From positions 1-64,000 of IMG/VR virus record IMGVR_UViG_3300005347_000205: 64,000 nt of DNA; one strand, given 5' to 3'. This stretch comes from a virus. The translations under genes and the position numbers were made by a program. This document shows positions 16,860 to 23,729 of the stretch, one piece after another (position 1 is the first letter of the stretch; the number at the start of each line of letters is the position of its first letter). The notes beneath the pieces were generated by a model. That model was not told where the DNA came from. It worked only from the letters and a program-made list of their open reading frames with translations, and did no database searches.

Positions 16860-17175
16860 GTGTGACAGCCCATAAAATTCGGCGATCCTGTCACAGGGCT
16901 GTCACAGCACCGTCAACCTCAATTTCTCCAGGTTTTCCGCGGTTTTGCGGAACCTTGTGACAGGTGTGACGGAAATACCGGTCTCCCTATAAGTTCTCCT
17001 CGTGCAGACCCCTCCATGGGTAGCCGTCAGGCCCCTTGAATCGTCGGTTTTGGGGCTCTTGCTCAACGACAACTTATAGAAATGCTGTCACTCCTGTCAC
17101 AGTTGTCACATCATTTATAAAATCAATGACTTAGCAGGTGTGACAGCCCTGTGACAGCTTTTACCCTGTCACAAA
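16860..17175. other. Putative replication origin with TGTCAC iterons
   Basis: Ten copies of TGTCAC or its complement GTGACA, plus one GTGACG, lie within 311 bases (16862, 16889, 16900, 16957, 16966, 17086, 17095, 17104, 17140, 17151, 17167), several as CTGTCACAG or TGTGACAG and at spacings of about nine to eleven bases. AT-rich stretches lie between (TTTATAAAATC near 17114). This is the longest noncoding stretch in the window (16779-17513) and follows the primase-helicase gene, so an iteron-type origin is likely. No clear DnaA box seen. Confidence 0.6.
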
Positions 17176-17298
17176 ATTTGGAAAAAGTTTCAGAGGTCGC
17201 CGCGATCGAAGGCTTTGCACCCTGGTGTGGTTTGAGATGTCTGGAAAAAAGGGGCTCAGCGCCCCGCGCCCGAGCCACAGACACTAACTGGGACCCGT

Positions 17299-17419
17299 GG
17301 GGACCGCTGGGGAAAACCAGCGCACCCGCAACGCCAGCGCACCCGCAGCTCACCAGACACCAATAGGGACCGCTGGGGAAAAGCAGCTAGCCAGGCTCAG
17401 GGTTTCCCTATCGGTCCCT
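17299..17419. repeat. GGGACCGCTGGGGAAAA repeat cluster beside the origin
   Basis: Two direct copies of GGGACCGCTGGGGAAAA (17299-17316 and 17365-17382) and an inverted relative TTTCCCTATCGGTCCCT (17403-17419). Between them CAGCGCACCCGCA is repeated (17318 and 17334). A fourth copy is at 179-194. No reading frame here looks like a gene. Confidence 0.55.
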
Positions 17420-17443
17420 AGCCGTCTCTAGCGGTTGATTATG

Positions 17444-17461
17444 TTTCACTATTTAGTTGAA
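17444..17461 (+). promoter_or_regulatory. Operator S5 before the accessory island
   Basis: TTTCACTATTTAGTTGAA, with TTGATT (17435-17440) upstream and GAATAT (17459-17464) 18 bases after it, a plausible promoter with the operator in the spacer. It precedes the first small gene of the island. Confidence 0.5.
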
Positions 17462-17513
17462 TATGCGCGCCAGTTATGGTGTGATGATGAGAACACTAAG
17501 GAGTGATTCGATC

Positions 17514-17693
17514 ATGCGTAACTGGGCAACCCGCGAAGCCTATGGCACCCCGTCACCTGGCGCCTTCGAACTACCGGATGATGGGTTCGCCTATGGTCCG
17601 GTTTCGATCGCCTACATATTCGGCAGGCGCCCCCAGGAAAGCGTGCGGGAATATCATCTCGACCGTGCAGCTCGGAAAAACGAGCGCCCATAG
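17514..17693 (+). CDS. Small hypothetical protein
   Basis: 59 residues from the ATG at 17514, preceded by AAGGAG at ten bases. An upstream in-frame TTG at 17457 lies in the operator and is rejected. The sequence is polar with aromatic and proline residues and the ending AARKNERP. No family recognised. First gene of the island that contains ardA. Confidence 0.55.
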   Translation: MRNWATREAYGTPSPGAFELPDDGFAYGPVSIAYIFGRRPQESVREYHLDRAARKNERP

Positions 17694-17720
17694 TTTCAAC
17701 TTACCATAGGATATTCAACC
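17694..17720 (+). promoter_or_regulatory. TTTCAAC leader S6
   Basis: TTTCAAC, then AGGATATTCAACC directly before the GTG at 17721. The left arm of the operator is kept while the right arm is replaced by a GGA ribosome-site-like stretch and ATTCAAC. The same layout occurs before 18944, 19626 and 20208. Confidence 0.4.
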
Positions 17721-17831
17721 GTGGCGAAACGCAAAAAGATTATCCGTATGATAGTGGAGGTGTCCGCACCGCAGTGGTTAACGGCCGCCCAGGCGCGCCG
17801 CGAAGTCCGTGCGCTGATCAATGATCAATGA
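17721..17831 (+). CDS. Very small basic protein
   Basis: 36 residues from a GTG: a basic start (AKRKKIIRMIVEV) followed by a short helix (LTAAQARREVRALIND). Preceded by the TTTCAAC leader with AGGA near the start codon. The shape recalls tiny plasmid or phage proteins with a beta strand and a helix. No family known to me. Confidence 0.45.
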   Translation: MAKRKKIIRMIVEVSAPQWLTAAQARREVRALINDQ

Positions 17832-17942
17832 TCAGTGTTTCTATGGGCACTGCGGCGCCGCCTGGGCGACGGAGGAAATAGGCGACGATAATTTCCGCGC
17901 TCGATCGGTTCGGGCGGTTCCTGAAGCCGCGGCGCGCGCGCA

Positions 17943-18068
17943 ATGAGCATCGCCCCATGGCGCCGCGCCGCCATCCCCTACGTCGCATGGATATCGCGCG
18001 TCCTGACATGGGCGGCCGTGTCGCTCTGTCTGGCTGCTTTCGTGATTATCCCGATCATAAGATCATAA
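17943..18068 (+). CDS. Possible small membrane protein
   Basis: 41 residues from ATG: a basic N-terminus (PWRRAA) and one hydrophobic segment of about 20 residues (TWAAVSLCLAAFVIIPII). It ends 12 bases before the next ATG. No clear ribosome site precedes it, so the call is tentative. The 111 bases before it (17832-17942) hold only very short frames. Confidence 0.35.
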   Translation: MSIAPWRRAAIPYVAWISRVLTWAAVSLCLAAFVIIPIIRS

Positions 18069-18080
18069 GGAGCCTGTGAA

Positions 18081-18911
18081 ATGTCGAACCTGGACGATTA
18101 TGCCGGCCACGGCGCGGCACAGATTTACCGCTACCATAGGCAACGGTGCACCCCGGCGGCCGCGCTGCAGGCGACGCGCGTCAACCTGATCGCGGGCACG
18201 TCGCGCTATCCCAAATGCTCGAATAAAGCGGGCGCCCCGTTCGGATCTAGCCGGCTGCGGTGGATCGAACGCCCCGAGGATGCGGGATTCCGGTTCGTCG
18301 GTTTCGCCGATGAGATCGCGGGCCGAGCGATCGACCATACCGGATGGTATACGCATCCCGACGGCGATTTTGGCGGAACGCTGCGCGGCGCGATCTACCA
18401 ATTGCCAGCCAGGCGCGGCCGCGCTCGCTATGTCGCGGGATATCAGGAAATTGGTTTCGGCAGTGAAGGCGCCGCGCTCGCATTGGGAGAGATATTTACA
18501 GGCGAACCGGGCGGCATGGGTGAAACCCCATATCGTGGCCGTTACGCCAGCACCTACGGCGACACATTTGGCGCCCACCGTGACGCCGCATTCCGCGCCG
18601 ATCGGATAGCCGAGATCTACGCGGAAAGAGAGCGCGAATATCAAGAGGCATGCCAACAGGCGGCGCGATGGGAAGAAGCTGCCGAGGACATGAAGCGCGA
18701 GCGCGCGGCCGCCCGTCAGCTCGTCCACGATATGCGCCAGGCGATCAAAGCCGGTTTAGCCGCGGCGCCAAGTATCTGCAACGCGCTACGGTCCGAATTG
18801 CGGCGCCGGCTCGATCGGTGGGAAGAATTGCGCGAGGAGCGCCGCGATCTGGCCGATAATTTCCATTATGAGCGCCAGGATATCGCGGAATTCGCCGCAG
18901 GTAATTTGTAG
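18081..18911 (+). CDS. Hypothetical protein with C-terminal coiled coil
   Basis: 276 residues, ATG with AAGGAG eight bases upstream. The N-terminal half is globular, Gly/Arg/Tyr-rich (DHTGWYTHPDGDFGG, YVAGYQEIGFG). From about residue 188 the protein is almost all charged helix (EREREYQEACQQAARWEEAAED and RLDRWEELREERRDL), a likely coiled coil. No family recognised; the neighbours suggest an accessory or counter-defence gene. Confidence 0.65.
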   Translation: MSNLDDYAGHGAAQIYRYHRQRCTPAAALQATRVNLIAGTSRYPKCSNKAGAPFGSSRLRWIERPEDAGFRFVGFADEIAGRAIDHTGWYTHPDGDFGGTLRGAIYQLPARRGRARYVAGYQEIGFGSEGAALALGEIFTGEPGGMGETPYRGRYASTYGDTFGAHRDAAFRADRIAEIYAEREREYQEACQQAARWEEAAEDMKRERAAARQLVHDMRQAIKAGLAAAPSICNALRSELRRRLDRWEELREERRDLADNFHYERQDIAEFAAGNL

Positions 18912-18917
18912 TAACGG

Positions 18918-18943
18918 TTTCACGTTTTACGGGAGTTATCAAT
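18918..18943 (+). promoter_or_regulatory. TTTCAC leader S7 before ardA
   Basis: TTTCACGTTTTACGGGAGTTATC, where GGGAG is the ribosome site for the ATG at 18944. Only the left operator arm is conserved. Confidence 0.35.
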
Positions 18944-19594
18944 ATGCCTCGCATATATGTCGCTTGCCTCGCGAGTTATAACAACGGCCGGTTGCATGGC
19001 GCCTGGATCGACTGCGACGGCAAAGACGCGGACGATATACAGCGCGAAGTAAATCAGATGCTGCGCACCTCACCCTATCCGAACGTAATGCGGCGCCAGT
19101 GCATCGATTGCGAATATATTCAGGATGACCGGGGCGCCGATGATACCTGCGATGAATGCCGCGGCGAACTGTCGCCCGCGTTCCCCTCCGCTGAAGAATA
19201 CGCGATTCACGACCATGAGGGCTTTAGCAATCTGATCGGCGAGTCCACGTCCTTCGAAGACGTTGCTCTGATCGCAGCGGCCCTAGATGGCGATAACGCA
19301 ATGGCGTTCAAATGGTTAATTTCAGACATTGGCATGTCCGCAGCGGATGCGGCTGATAAAGCTGACGAAGTCTGTATTTGGGAAGATGATCGCGGTCAGT
19401 GGGACGAAACAATGCTGGCGGAGTATGCGGAAAAATTCGCGAACGACTGTTATGATTTGCGCGAAATTCCCGAGACATTCCGTAATTATATCGATTGGGA
19501 AGCAATGGGCCGCGATATGCGAGCAGGCGGCGATATTACCCTGGCCGAAATTGACGGAAGGCGGTTCATTGTCACGAACCCGTCCGAATTCTGA
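18944..19594 (+). CDS. ardA: Antirestriction protein ArdA with cysteine-rich insertion
   Basis: 216 residues against about 165-180 for typical ArdA. ArdA features are clear: RIYVACLASYNNGRLHGAWID at the start, SPYPNV, EEYAIHDHEGF near residue 86, LAEYAEKFANDC, and YIDWEAMGRDM near 185. ArdA mimics B-form DNA and blocks type I restriction enzymes. Between SPYPNV and EYAIHD an extra stretch carries CIDC and CDEC pairs (about residues 54-74), which could bind zinc. This makes the gene a DNA-entry counter-defence factor. Confidence 0.88.
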   Translation: MPRIYVACLASYNNGRLHGAWIDCDGKDADDIQREVNQMLRTSPYPNVMRRQCIDCEYIQDDRGADDTCDECRGELSPAFPSAEEYAIHDHEGFSNLIGESTSFEDVALIAAALDGDNAMAFKWLISDIGMSAADAADKADEVCIWEDDRGQWDETMLAEYAEKFANDCYDLREIPETFRNYIDWEAMGRDMRAGGDITLAEIDGRRFIVTNPSEF

Positions 19595-19600
19595 TTATAG

Positions 19601-19625
19601 TTTCACTATATTGTAGGAATTAAAC
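19601..19625 (+). promoter_or_regulatory. TTTCAC leader S8
   Basis: TTTCACTATATTGTAGGAAT directly before the ATG at 19626; AGGAA is the ribosome site. The left operator arm is kept, the right one is not. Confidence 0.35.
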
Positions 19626-20156
19626 ATGTATATTTGGAAAACCCCGGATAGTTACGCCGGTTATAATCCAGACGGCCATATTCTTGTCGTTTCAACGTGG
19701 CGCGACGCGGACGCACTGACGCGGACGAATTGGGACGCTGCAATTACGCGGTTGCTGAAAGCCGCGAACCTGGAAGCCGTTGGAAGCCTCGAAAGCGAGC
19801 GCGGCGGATGGTGGAACGCACCTGATCCTGCAAGCGCGCCAATGATTTACCAATGGTCGGCCTCACATTGGGCAGGCGGATGGATTCAATATCTCATGGT
19901 CCGGCCGGACGCGCCGCAAGCTGTGCTCGATGAATGCCAGGCAATTGCGGACGATTTGGCAGCCTATCCCGCGCTCGATGAAGACGCATGGTGCGAGCTC
20001 GAATATGAAGAAAATTCGAACCATTGGCGTGATTCAAGCGTCCGCGATCGAGCCGATATCATCAAGCATAGCGGTTCCGACGCTTCGATATTTGCCGCGC
20101 GCCGCGACTACCTGCCGTCCGACAATGGCGCTGTGGAGCAATATTTGAACGGATAG
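19626..20156 (+). CDS. Hypothetical protein of the ArdA island
   Basis: 176 residues, acidic, rich in Trp and Asp/Glu (STWRDADALTRTNWDAA, YQWSASHWAGGWIQYLMVRP, WCELEYEENSNHW). No family recognised. Its acidity and position immediately after ardA make a DNA-mimic or other counter-defence role conceivable, but that is speculation from context. AGGAA lies six bases before the ATG. Confidence 0.6.
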   Translation: MYIWKTPDSYAGYNPDGHILVVSTWRDADALTRTNWDAAITRLLKAANLEAVGSLESERGGWWNAPDPASAPMIYQWSASHWAGGWIQYLMVRPDAPQAVLDECQAIADDLAAYPALDEDAWCELEYEENSNHWRDSSVRDRADIIKHSGSDASIFAARRDYLPSDNGAVEQYLNG

Positions 20157-20180
20157 GCCGCCGATGATGCTTGCTTATTG

Positions 20181-20207
20181 TTTCAACCGTAACGTGGAGA
20201 TTCAACC
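20181..20207 (+). promoter_or_regulatory. TTTCAAC leader S9
   Basis: TTTCAACCGTAACGTGGAG then ATTCAACC directly before the ATG at 20208. TGGAG, in place of the right arm, is the ribosome site. Confidence 0.4.
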
Positions 20208-20576
20208 ATGAAACGCCTGCCGATTATTTTTCGCGCCGATAAATCCGAGGTCACTGCGATTTTCCCGACATTGCCGCACGATTATCACGGCCGATTCATG
20301 ACCTGTTACGCCCACGTCGGACAGCATGGTTCCTGCTCGCTCGATTGGTATCGTGGCACGCGGCCCGCCAAGCCGGCGGAATATGCGGACCTATTAGCCG
20401 AGCTGCGCAGGATCTATTCGCGGCCCGGCGATCCGGACGCGGTGGAATTAGTTATCTACAGCCGCATAATGCCGCAGCATCGGGCCGCCCTGCGCCAGGC
20501 TGTCGCCGGATATCAGACCGCGGTGGCCGGCGAGTCCGCATGGGTGCAAGGGCGCATCGGCGAGTCCGTCGCATGA
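20208..20576 (+). CDS. Conserved-looking plasmid/phage hypothetical protein
   Basis: 122 residues. The start KRLPIIFRADKSEVTAIFP and YAHVGQHGSCSLDWY recall small hypothetical proteins of proteobacterial plasmids and phages, which I cannot name. The C-terminal half is helical. TGGAG precedes the ATG; the next gene overlaps the stop by ATGA. Confidence 0.6.
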   Translation: MKRLPIIFRADKSEVTAIFPTLPHDYHGRFMTCYAHVGQHGSCSLDWYRGTRPAKPAEYADLLAELRRIYSRPGDPDAVELVIYSRIMPQHRAALRQAVAGYQTAVAGESAWVQGRIGESVA

Positions 20577-20773
20577 TATTCCAGCCAATCGGGCGCCAGG
20601 CACCCTGGTCGCCCATAGCCGCGCTGCGGACCGCTATCCGGGCATATCAGCGGCGCGAAATAACGTTATCCGAGCTCAAGGAAATTACGCTCGAATGCCG
20701 CGATTTGTATGATTGGCAAAGCGAAGCCATGAAGGCATATTGTCGCGACGATAACGCGACAGGTGGCGAGTAA
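20573..20773 (+). CDS. Small hypothetical protein
   Basis: 66 residues from the ATG overlapping the previous stop. A middle helix (LRTAIRAYQRREITLSELKE) dominates. No family recognised. Its stop shares a base with the next ATG, so the three genes are translationally coupled. Confidence 0.55.
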   Translation: MIFQPIGRQAPWSPIAALRTAIRAYQRREITLSELKEITLECRDLYDWQSEAMKAYCRDDNATGGE

Positions 20774-20949
20774 TGCCGGCGCCCGGATTTATCATTGTTG
20801 CGTTGCTTATCATCTGCGTCGCGAGCTCCACGCGCCAGGCACGCAGTGAAGCCCGGCAACGGCTGAAGCGCTGGAACCCGATTTTCTGGAGCGCCGCGCT
20901 CATCTTATGGGCGATTATCCTGATACCGGAGTTATTCCGCCACCGCTGA
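20773..20949 (+). CDS. Small membrane protein
   Basis: 58 residues with two hydrophobic segments (FIIVALLIICVA near 6-17 and FWSAALILWAIILI near 39-52) separated by a basic loop (RQARSEARQRLKR). The start overlaps the preceding stop (TAATG). It is the last gene before a strong terminator. Function unknown. Confidence 0.5.
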   Translation: MPAPGFIIVALLIICVASSTRQARSEARQRLKRWNPIFWSAALILWAIILIPELFRHR

Positions 20950-20976
20950 CGCTCCGCCACAGCAACGTCATCTAAA

Positions 20977-21006
20977 CCCGCCGGGCAACCCCCTGGCGGG
21001 TTTTTT
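20977..21006 (+). terminator. Intrinsic terminator ending the ArdA island
   Basis: CCCGCC...GGCGGG stem with a GC-rich inner part, followed by TTTTTT. The best terminator in the window; it separates the island from the next operon. Confidence 0.85.
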
Positions 21007-21270
21007 GTGCGCCCCAGGTTGACCGACCCGTTCGCCGCGGCGGGCCGCTTTCCGCGATTGATCACGGTCAGTGGGGCGCCCGGTTCCCACATCTCTTCTG
21101 GCACGCCAGCTAGGGCGTGAACCGTACTGTGCCGCTGTGATTGCGGCGCGTGGGGAGGCTCTTCCCACCTCGACCGTGAAAACCGAAGACCGAGGCAGTG
21201 TGCGTCCATGGAGAGGCCGCCCCGGTTCGATTGGTCCCGATATATCCGAAACCACGCGTCCCTGCAACCG

Positions 21271-21367
21271 GACTCCGGGACTCGAACCTCCTCGATTTAT
21301 TCCGGACTCCGGGACTCGAACCTCCTCGATCTATTCCAGACTCCGGGACTCGAACCTCCTCGATTTA
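21271..21367. repeat. 34-bp tandem repeat, 2.9 copies
   Basis: Units start at 21271, 21305 and 21339, each opening GACTCCGGGACTCGAACC; the last copy is 29 bases. Near-identical, so probably recent. The unit contains, on the minus strand, GGTTCGAGTCCC, which resembles a tRNA T-arm, but the flanking stem does not pair. It ends next to operator S10. The rest of the 515-base gap 20950-21464 shows no gene I can support. Confidence 0.8.
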
Positions 21368-21368
21368 G

Positions 21369-21387
21369 TTTCAACTTTTTGTTGACT
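21369..21387 (+). promoter_or_regulatory. Operator S10 after the tandem repeats
   Basis: TTTCAAC-TTTTT-GTTGACT, with TTGACT (21382-21387) as a good -35 in the right arm. A -10 is less clear (TAGCAG at 17 bases). It precedes the operon starting at 21465. Confidence 0.55.
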
Positions 21388-21464
21388 TTCATGCTACGAC
21401 TCGATAGCAGCAGGTATGATGAACCGTTCGGAGCGCGGCTGCGGGCTACAAGAGGTGGTGAGAG

Positions 21465-21737
21465 ATGAGTGACGACACCCCCATGACCGAAGCCGAGCGC
21501 GGTTATTCGAAGGGCTACGCTGCCGGGCAGAGACGGATCGCAGCCAACATGACGAGGGAAGAACGACAGGCCGCCCGCGACGAATTCCGACGCGCCGTCT
21601 TTCTCGCGGTCATCCCGCACATTGGCGACGAATGGAAGCAGGGCGAAAAGCATATCAGTCTCGATGTCGCTGGCAAGGTCGAAATCGCATGGGACTTCGC
21701 TGACGAAGCCATGAAGAAAGCGAGGCTCCCATCATGA
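21465..21737 (+). CDS. Small helical phage protein
   Basis: 90 residues, ATG after AGAGGTGGTGAGAG. Basic and acidic helices (GYSKGYAAGQRRIAANM, REERQAARDEFRRA). No family recognised. First gene of an operon of small genes (21465-24151), linked to the next by a 4-base overlap. Confidence 0.55.
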   Translation: MSDDTPMTEAERGYSKGYAAGQRRIAANMTREERQAARDEFRRAVFLAVIPHIGDEWKQGEKHISLDVAGKVEIAWDFADEAMKKARLPS

Positions 21738-22561
21738 CCGACCATGGCGACGAGTGCCCCTGTGATGAGCATGGGGAGACGGCTTACGGCATCGAGAAAT
21801 GCACGTGCGGCGACAAAGCCTGTAACACCTATTGGCTGACCGGCATCGGTAGTTTTTGTCAGGGATCGGGCTTCAAGAAAGATGAGGCGGAACAAATTGT
21901 CGCCGCCCTCCGCCAAGGTGAAGTCGACCGGGCGCGGGTTGTGGAGTTGGAGGCTCTGTGCCTGGCCCTCGAATGTGAGGTGAGCAATAGTGCTGCTGAC
22001 AAGGCCGCAGCCGAGGCCCAACTAGCCGAGGTGACGAAGGAGCTTGAGGAGGCGCGGGCCAAGATGCGGATGATCGTCTCGCACGCATCCGGTGGATGGA
22101 CACAGGACATCGAACAATCGACCAACGACATCTGTGTGCAAATCAGCGCCAACCGCAACACGGTCTACGAAGCTGGTATCGAAAAGGGACGCAAGGAAGC
22201 CGAATCCCGCCTCAGCGAGGCGGTTAAGGCGTTGGAGGATATCGCCAGCGGTCGAGCGTTCCGTCAGCAGCGGTTCGCCGAGGACGATGACGCAGACTAT
22301 TTTTTGCGAGCGCAGCGCTCCGTGCAGAAACTCGCAGCCGAGGTCGTGAAGTCGACCACGCTCTCTCAGCCCGAGGGTGGGGAGGAAGCATCTTATACCG
22401 GGTCCGACTGGCGGCTGCACGCGCAGCAGCATCAGGCAGGGTCGGAGACTGGAAGTGAGCAGCAGAGCGGCCATGGTAACGCTTCTGCCAGCATGGACAG
22501 TTTGGAGGGTTCGAATCCCTCTCCCGGTGCCCATCCCGGCGATGCAGGGAGCGAGGGGTGA
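21734..22561 (+). CDS. Hypothetical protein with Cys-rich start and coiled coil
   Basis: 275 residues. The start is Cys/His-rich (CPCDEHG, CTCGDKAC), likely metal-binding. Residues 70-120 form a coiled coil (ALCLALECEV, AEAQLAEVTKELEEARAKM). The last 50 residues are low-complexity Gly/Ser/Gln and overlap a tRNA-like stretch at 22448-22533, so the true C-terminus may be younger than the rest. The layout recalls lambdoid Ea/Ead-type proteins. Function unknown. Confidence 0.55.
   Translation: MTDHGDECPCDEHGETAYGIEKCTCGDKACNTYWLTGIGSFCQGSGFKKDEAEQIVAALRQGEVDRARVVELEALCLALECEVSNSAADKAAAEAQLAEVTKELEEARAKMRMIVSHASGGWTQDIEQSTNDICVQISANRNTVYEAGIEKGRKEAESRLSEAVKALEDIASGRAFRQQRFAEDDDADYFLRAQRSVQKLAAEVVKSTTLSQPEGGEEASYTGSDWRLHAQQHQAGSETGSEQQSGHGNASASMDSLEGSNPSPGAHPGDAGSEG
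22448..22533 (+). other. tRNA-like stretch (degenerate tRNA or att-like segment)
   Basis: A perfect T-arm GAGGG-TTCGAAT-CCCTC (22505-22521) is followed by TCCCGGT, G and CCCA. ACTGGAA at 22448 pairs with TCCCGGT at six of seven places, and GAGC/GCTT can form a D-stem with an overlong loop. The anticodon arm is poor and lacks the conserved U before CAT, so a working tRNA is unlikely. It overlaps the end of a coding frame. Phage att sites often carry a tRNA 3' end, which is the alternative. Confidence 0.35.
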
Positions 22562-22749
22562 TGATCTGTTATCGTGACATGACGTTCTGTGCCGCTCAAT
22601 GCGCCACGAAAGAATGCCCCCGCCAGTTGAACGAACGGCAACGCGAAGGTGCGCGCAAATGGTGGTCACACGATCCCAATAATGCACCGATCGCGGTTGC
22701 GGATTTCCACCATAACTGCCCCGATTACGCACCGGAGAGCCGGATATGA
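22561..22749 (+). CDS. Small Cys/His-containing protein
   Basis: 62 residues from the ATG at 22561, which shares a base with the preceding TGA; GAGGGG upstream. Cysteines at CYRD, FCAAQCATKEC and a late HHNC could form a zinc site. ARKWWSHDPNNAPIAVADF in the middle. No family recognised, though similar short Cys-rich proteins are common in alphaproteobacterial phages. Confidence 0.55.
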   Translation: MICYRDMTFCAAQCATKECPRQLNERQREGARKWWSHDPNNAPIAVADFHHNCPDYAPESRI

Positions 22750-23435
22750 CCAACACCCCTGATCTCACTGTGACGCAGGAGGCGAGAGAGCAGATCATGC
22801 GTATCATCGGAAGTGTCTGTTATTCCGAGCGCTCGATCCCGCAGGCTACTGATGACGTTATAGCCACCATCCCCTCCCGCCCAGAAGCGCAAGCCAGGGA
22901 ATTGGTCGAGCGGTTGCGGACACAGGCTGACAGCGCAGATGAAGCCTTCATGTCGCGAATGGGCATCACCTCAGTCGAGGCAGCAACAATGCGTCAGGCC
23001 GCCGACCTGATCGAAAGCTTGAACCGCAGCAAGGCGCAGGTTTTGGAGCGCCACAGCCTCGCACCGCGCGACGGCGGGGAGGATCAGGACACGCGCGACA
23101 GCATAATCGCCGGCATGTGCATGACCTGGGATCACAGCTTCGGCCTGATGTCCGGCGACAAACAGAATGCGCTTTGGTCGAGCATGAGCCAGCTATACGA
23201 GCATGATGTAAAGCCTGCGATCGACAGGGCCCTAGCCACCCTCGACCGGGGGAAGGCGCAGGTTCGGGATGGGGCGCTGGAGGAATGTGCCTTGGCCTGG
23301 GAGGCGTTCAAAGGGCCATATCTCAAGCGCTTCGGCGGTTGGGGTGATGGCGCCGCGATCGACGCCATGCAGACGCTCAACCGCGTTTTGATGCCGATCT
23401 CGACCGAAATCTGCGCACGCCGCGAGGGGAAATAG
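22746..23435 (+). CDS. Hypothetical protein with modular helical segments
   Basis: 229 residues, overlapping the previous gene by 4 bases. It contains repeated short helices of the kind found in mosaic phage Ea-type proteins (ARELVERLRTQADSADEAF, MRQAADLIESLN, then GALEECALAWEAFKG). No enzymatic motif. Probably an accessory early protein. Confidence 0.6.
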   Translation: MTNTPDLTVTQEAREQIMRIIGSVCYSERSIPQATDDVIATIPSRPEAQARELVERLRTQADSADEAFMSRMGITSVEAATMRQAADLIESLNRSKAQVLERHSLAPRDGGEDQDTRDSIIAGMCMTWDHSFGLMSGDKQNALWSSMSQLYEHDVKPAIDRALATLDRGKAQVRDGALEECALAWEAFKGPYLKRFGGWGDGAAIDAMQTLNRVLMPISTEICARREGK

Positions 23436-23436
23436 G

Positions 23437-23643
23437 ATGAAGGTCACAAGGCTCAAGCGCGGCTACCGCATCAACCTGTCCGACGCTGAGTTCGAAGCGC
23501 TTGAACATCTCGTCATGCTTGGCAAAAGCGACATGGAAGGCGCGGATGAACAGCTTGATTTTCTCAGCCATCGAGCCCGCCATGCCATGGAAAAGTATTT
23601 CCTGTCAGGCGACTGTCTGGCAATTGATGAGGATCGGCGATGA
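23437..23643 (+). CDS. Small hypothetical protein
   Basis: 68 residues, ATG one base after the preceding stop. A basic beta-like start (KVTRLKRGYRINLSD) is followed by a long helix (AEFEALEHLVMLG). No family recognised. The next tiny gene overlaps its stop. Confidence 0.5.
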   Translation: MKVTRLKRGYRINLSDAEFEALEHLVMLGKSDMEGADEQLDFLSHRARHAMEKYFLSGDCLAIDEDRR

Positions 23644-23729
23644 CCCCGCCCGATCTAGCCGCCTTGGTGCGGGGGCTCAAAGCCGACGAGATCAACTTTC
23701 TCAACCGCGTTGCCCAGGAACCGTCATGA
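23640..23729 (+). CDS. Tiny coupled reading frame
   Basis: 29 residues (TPPDLAALVRGLKADEINF and on) from an ATG overlapping the stop before it, with its own stop overlapping the next ATG. The perfect double coupling supports translation; the helix-like composition supports a real peptide. Function unknown. Confidence 0.4.
   Translation: MTPPDLAALVRGLKADEINFLNRVAQEPS

Noticed and set aside
17151-17366. 71-codon frame in the origin region
   Set aside because: It starts in an iteron and is made largely of repeats; no ribosome site.
21271-21367. CRISPR array
   Set aside because: The units abut without spacers and no cas genes exist; it is a simple tandem repeat.
22448-22533. Functional tRNA with CAT anticodon
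   Set aside because: The anticodon stem does not pair properly, U33 is missing and the D-loop is too long.
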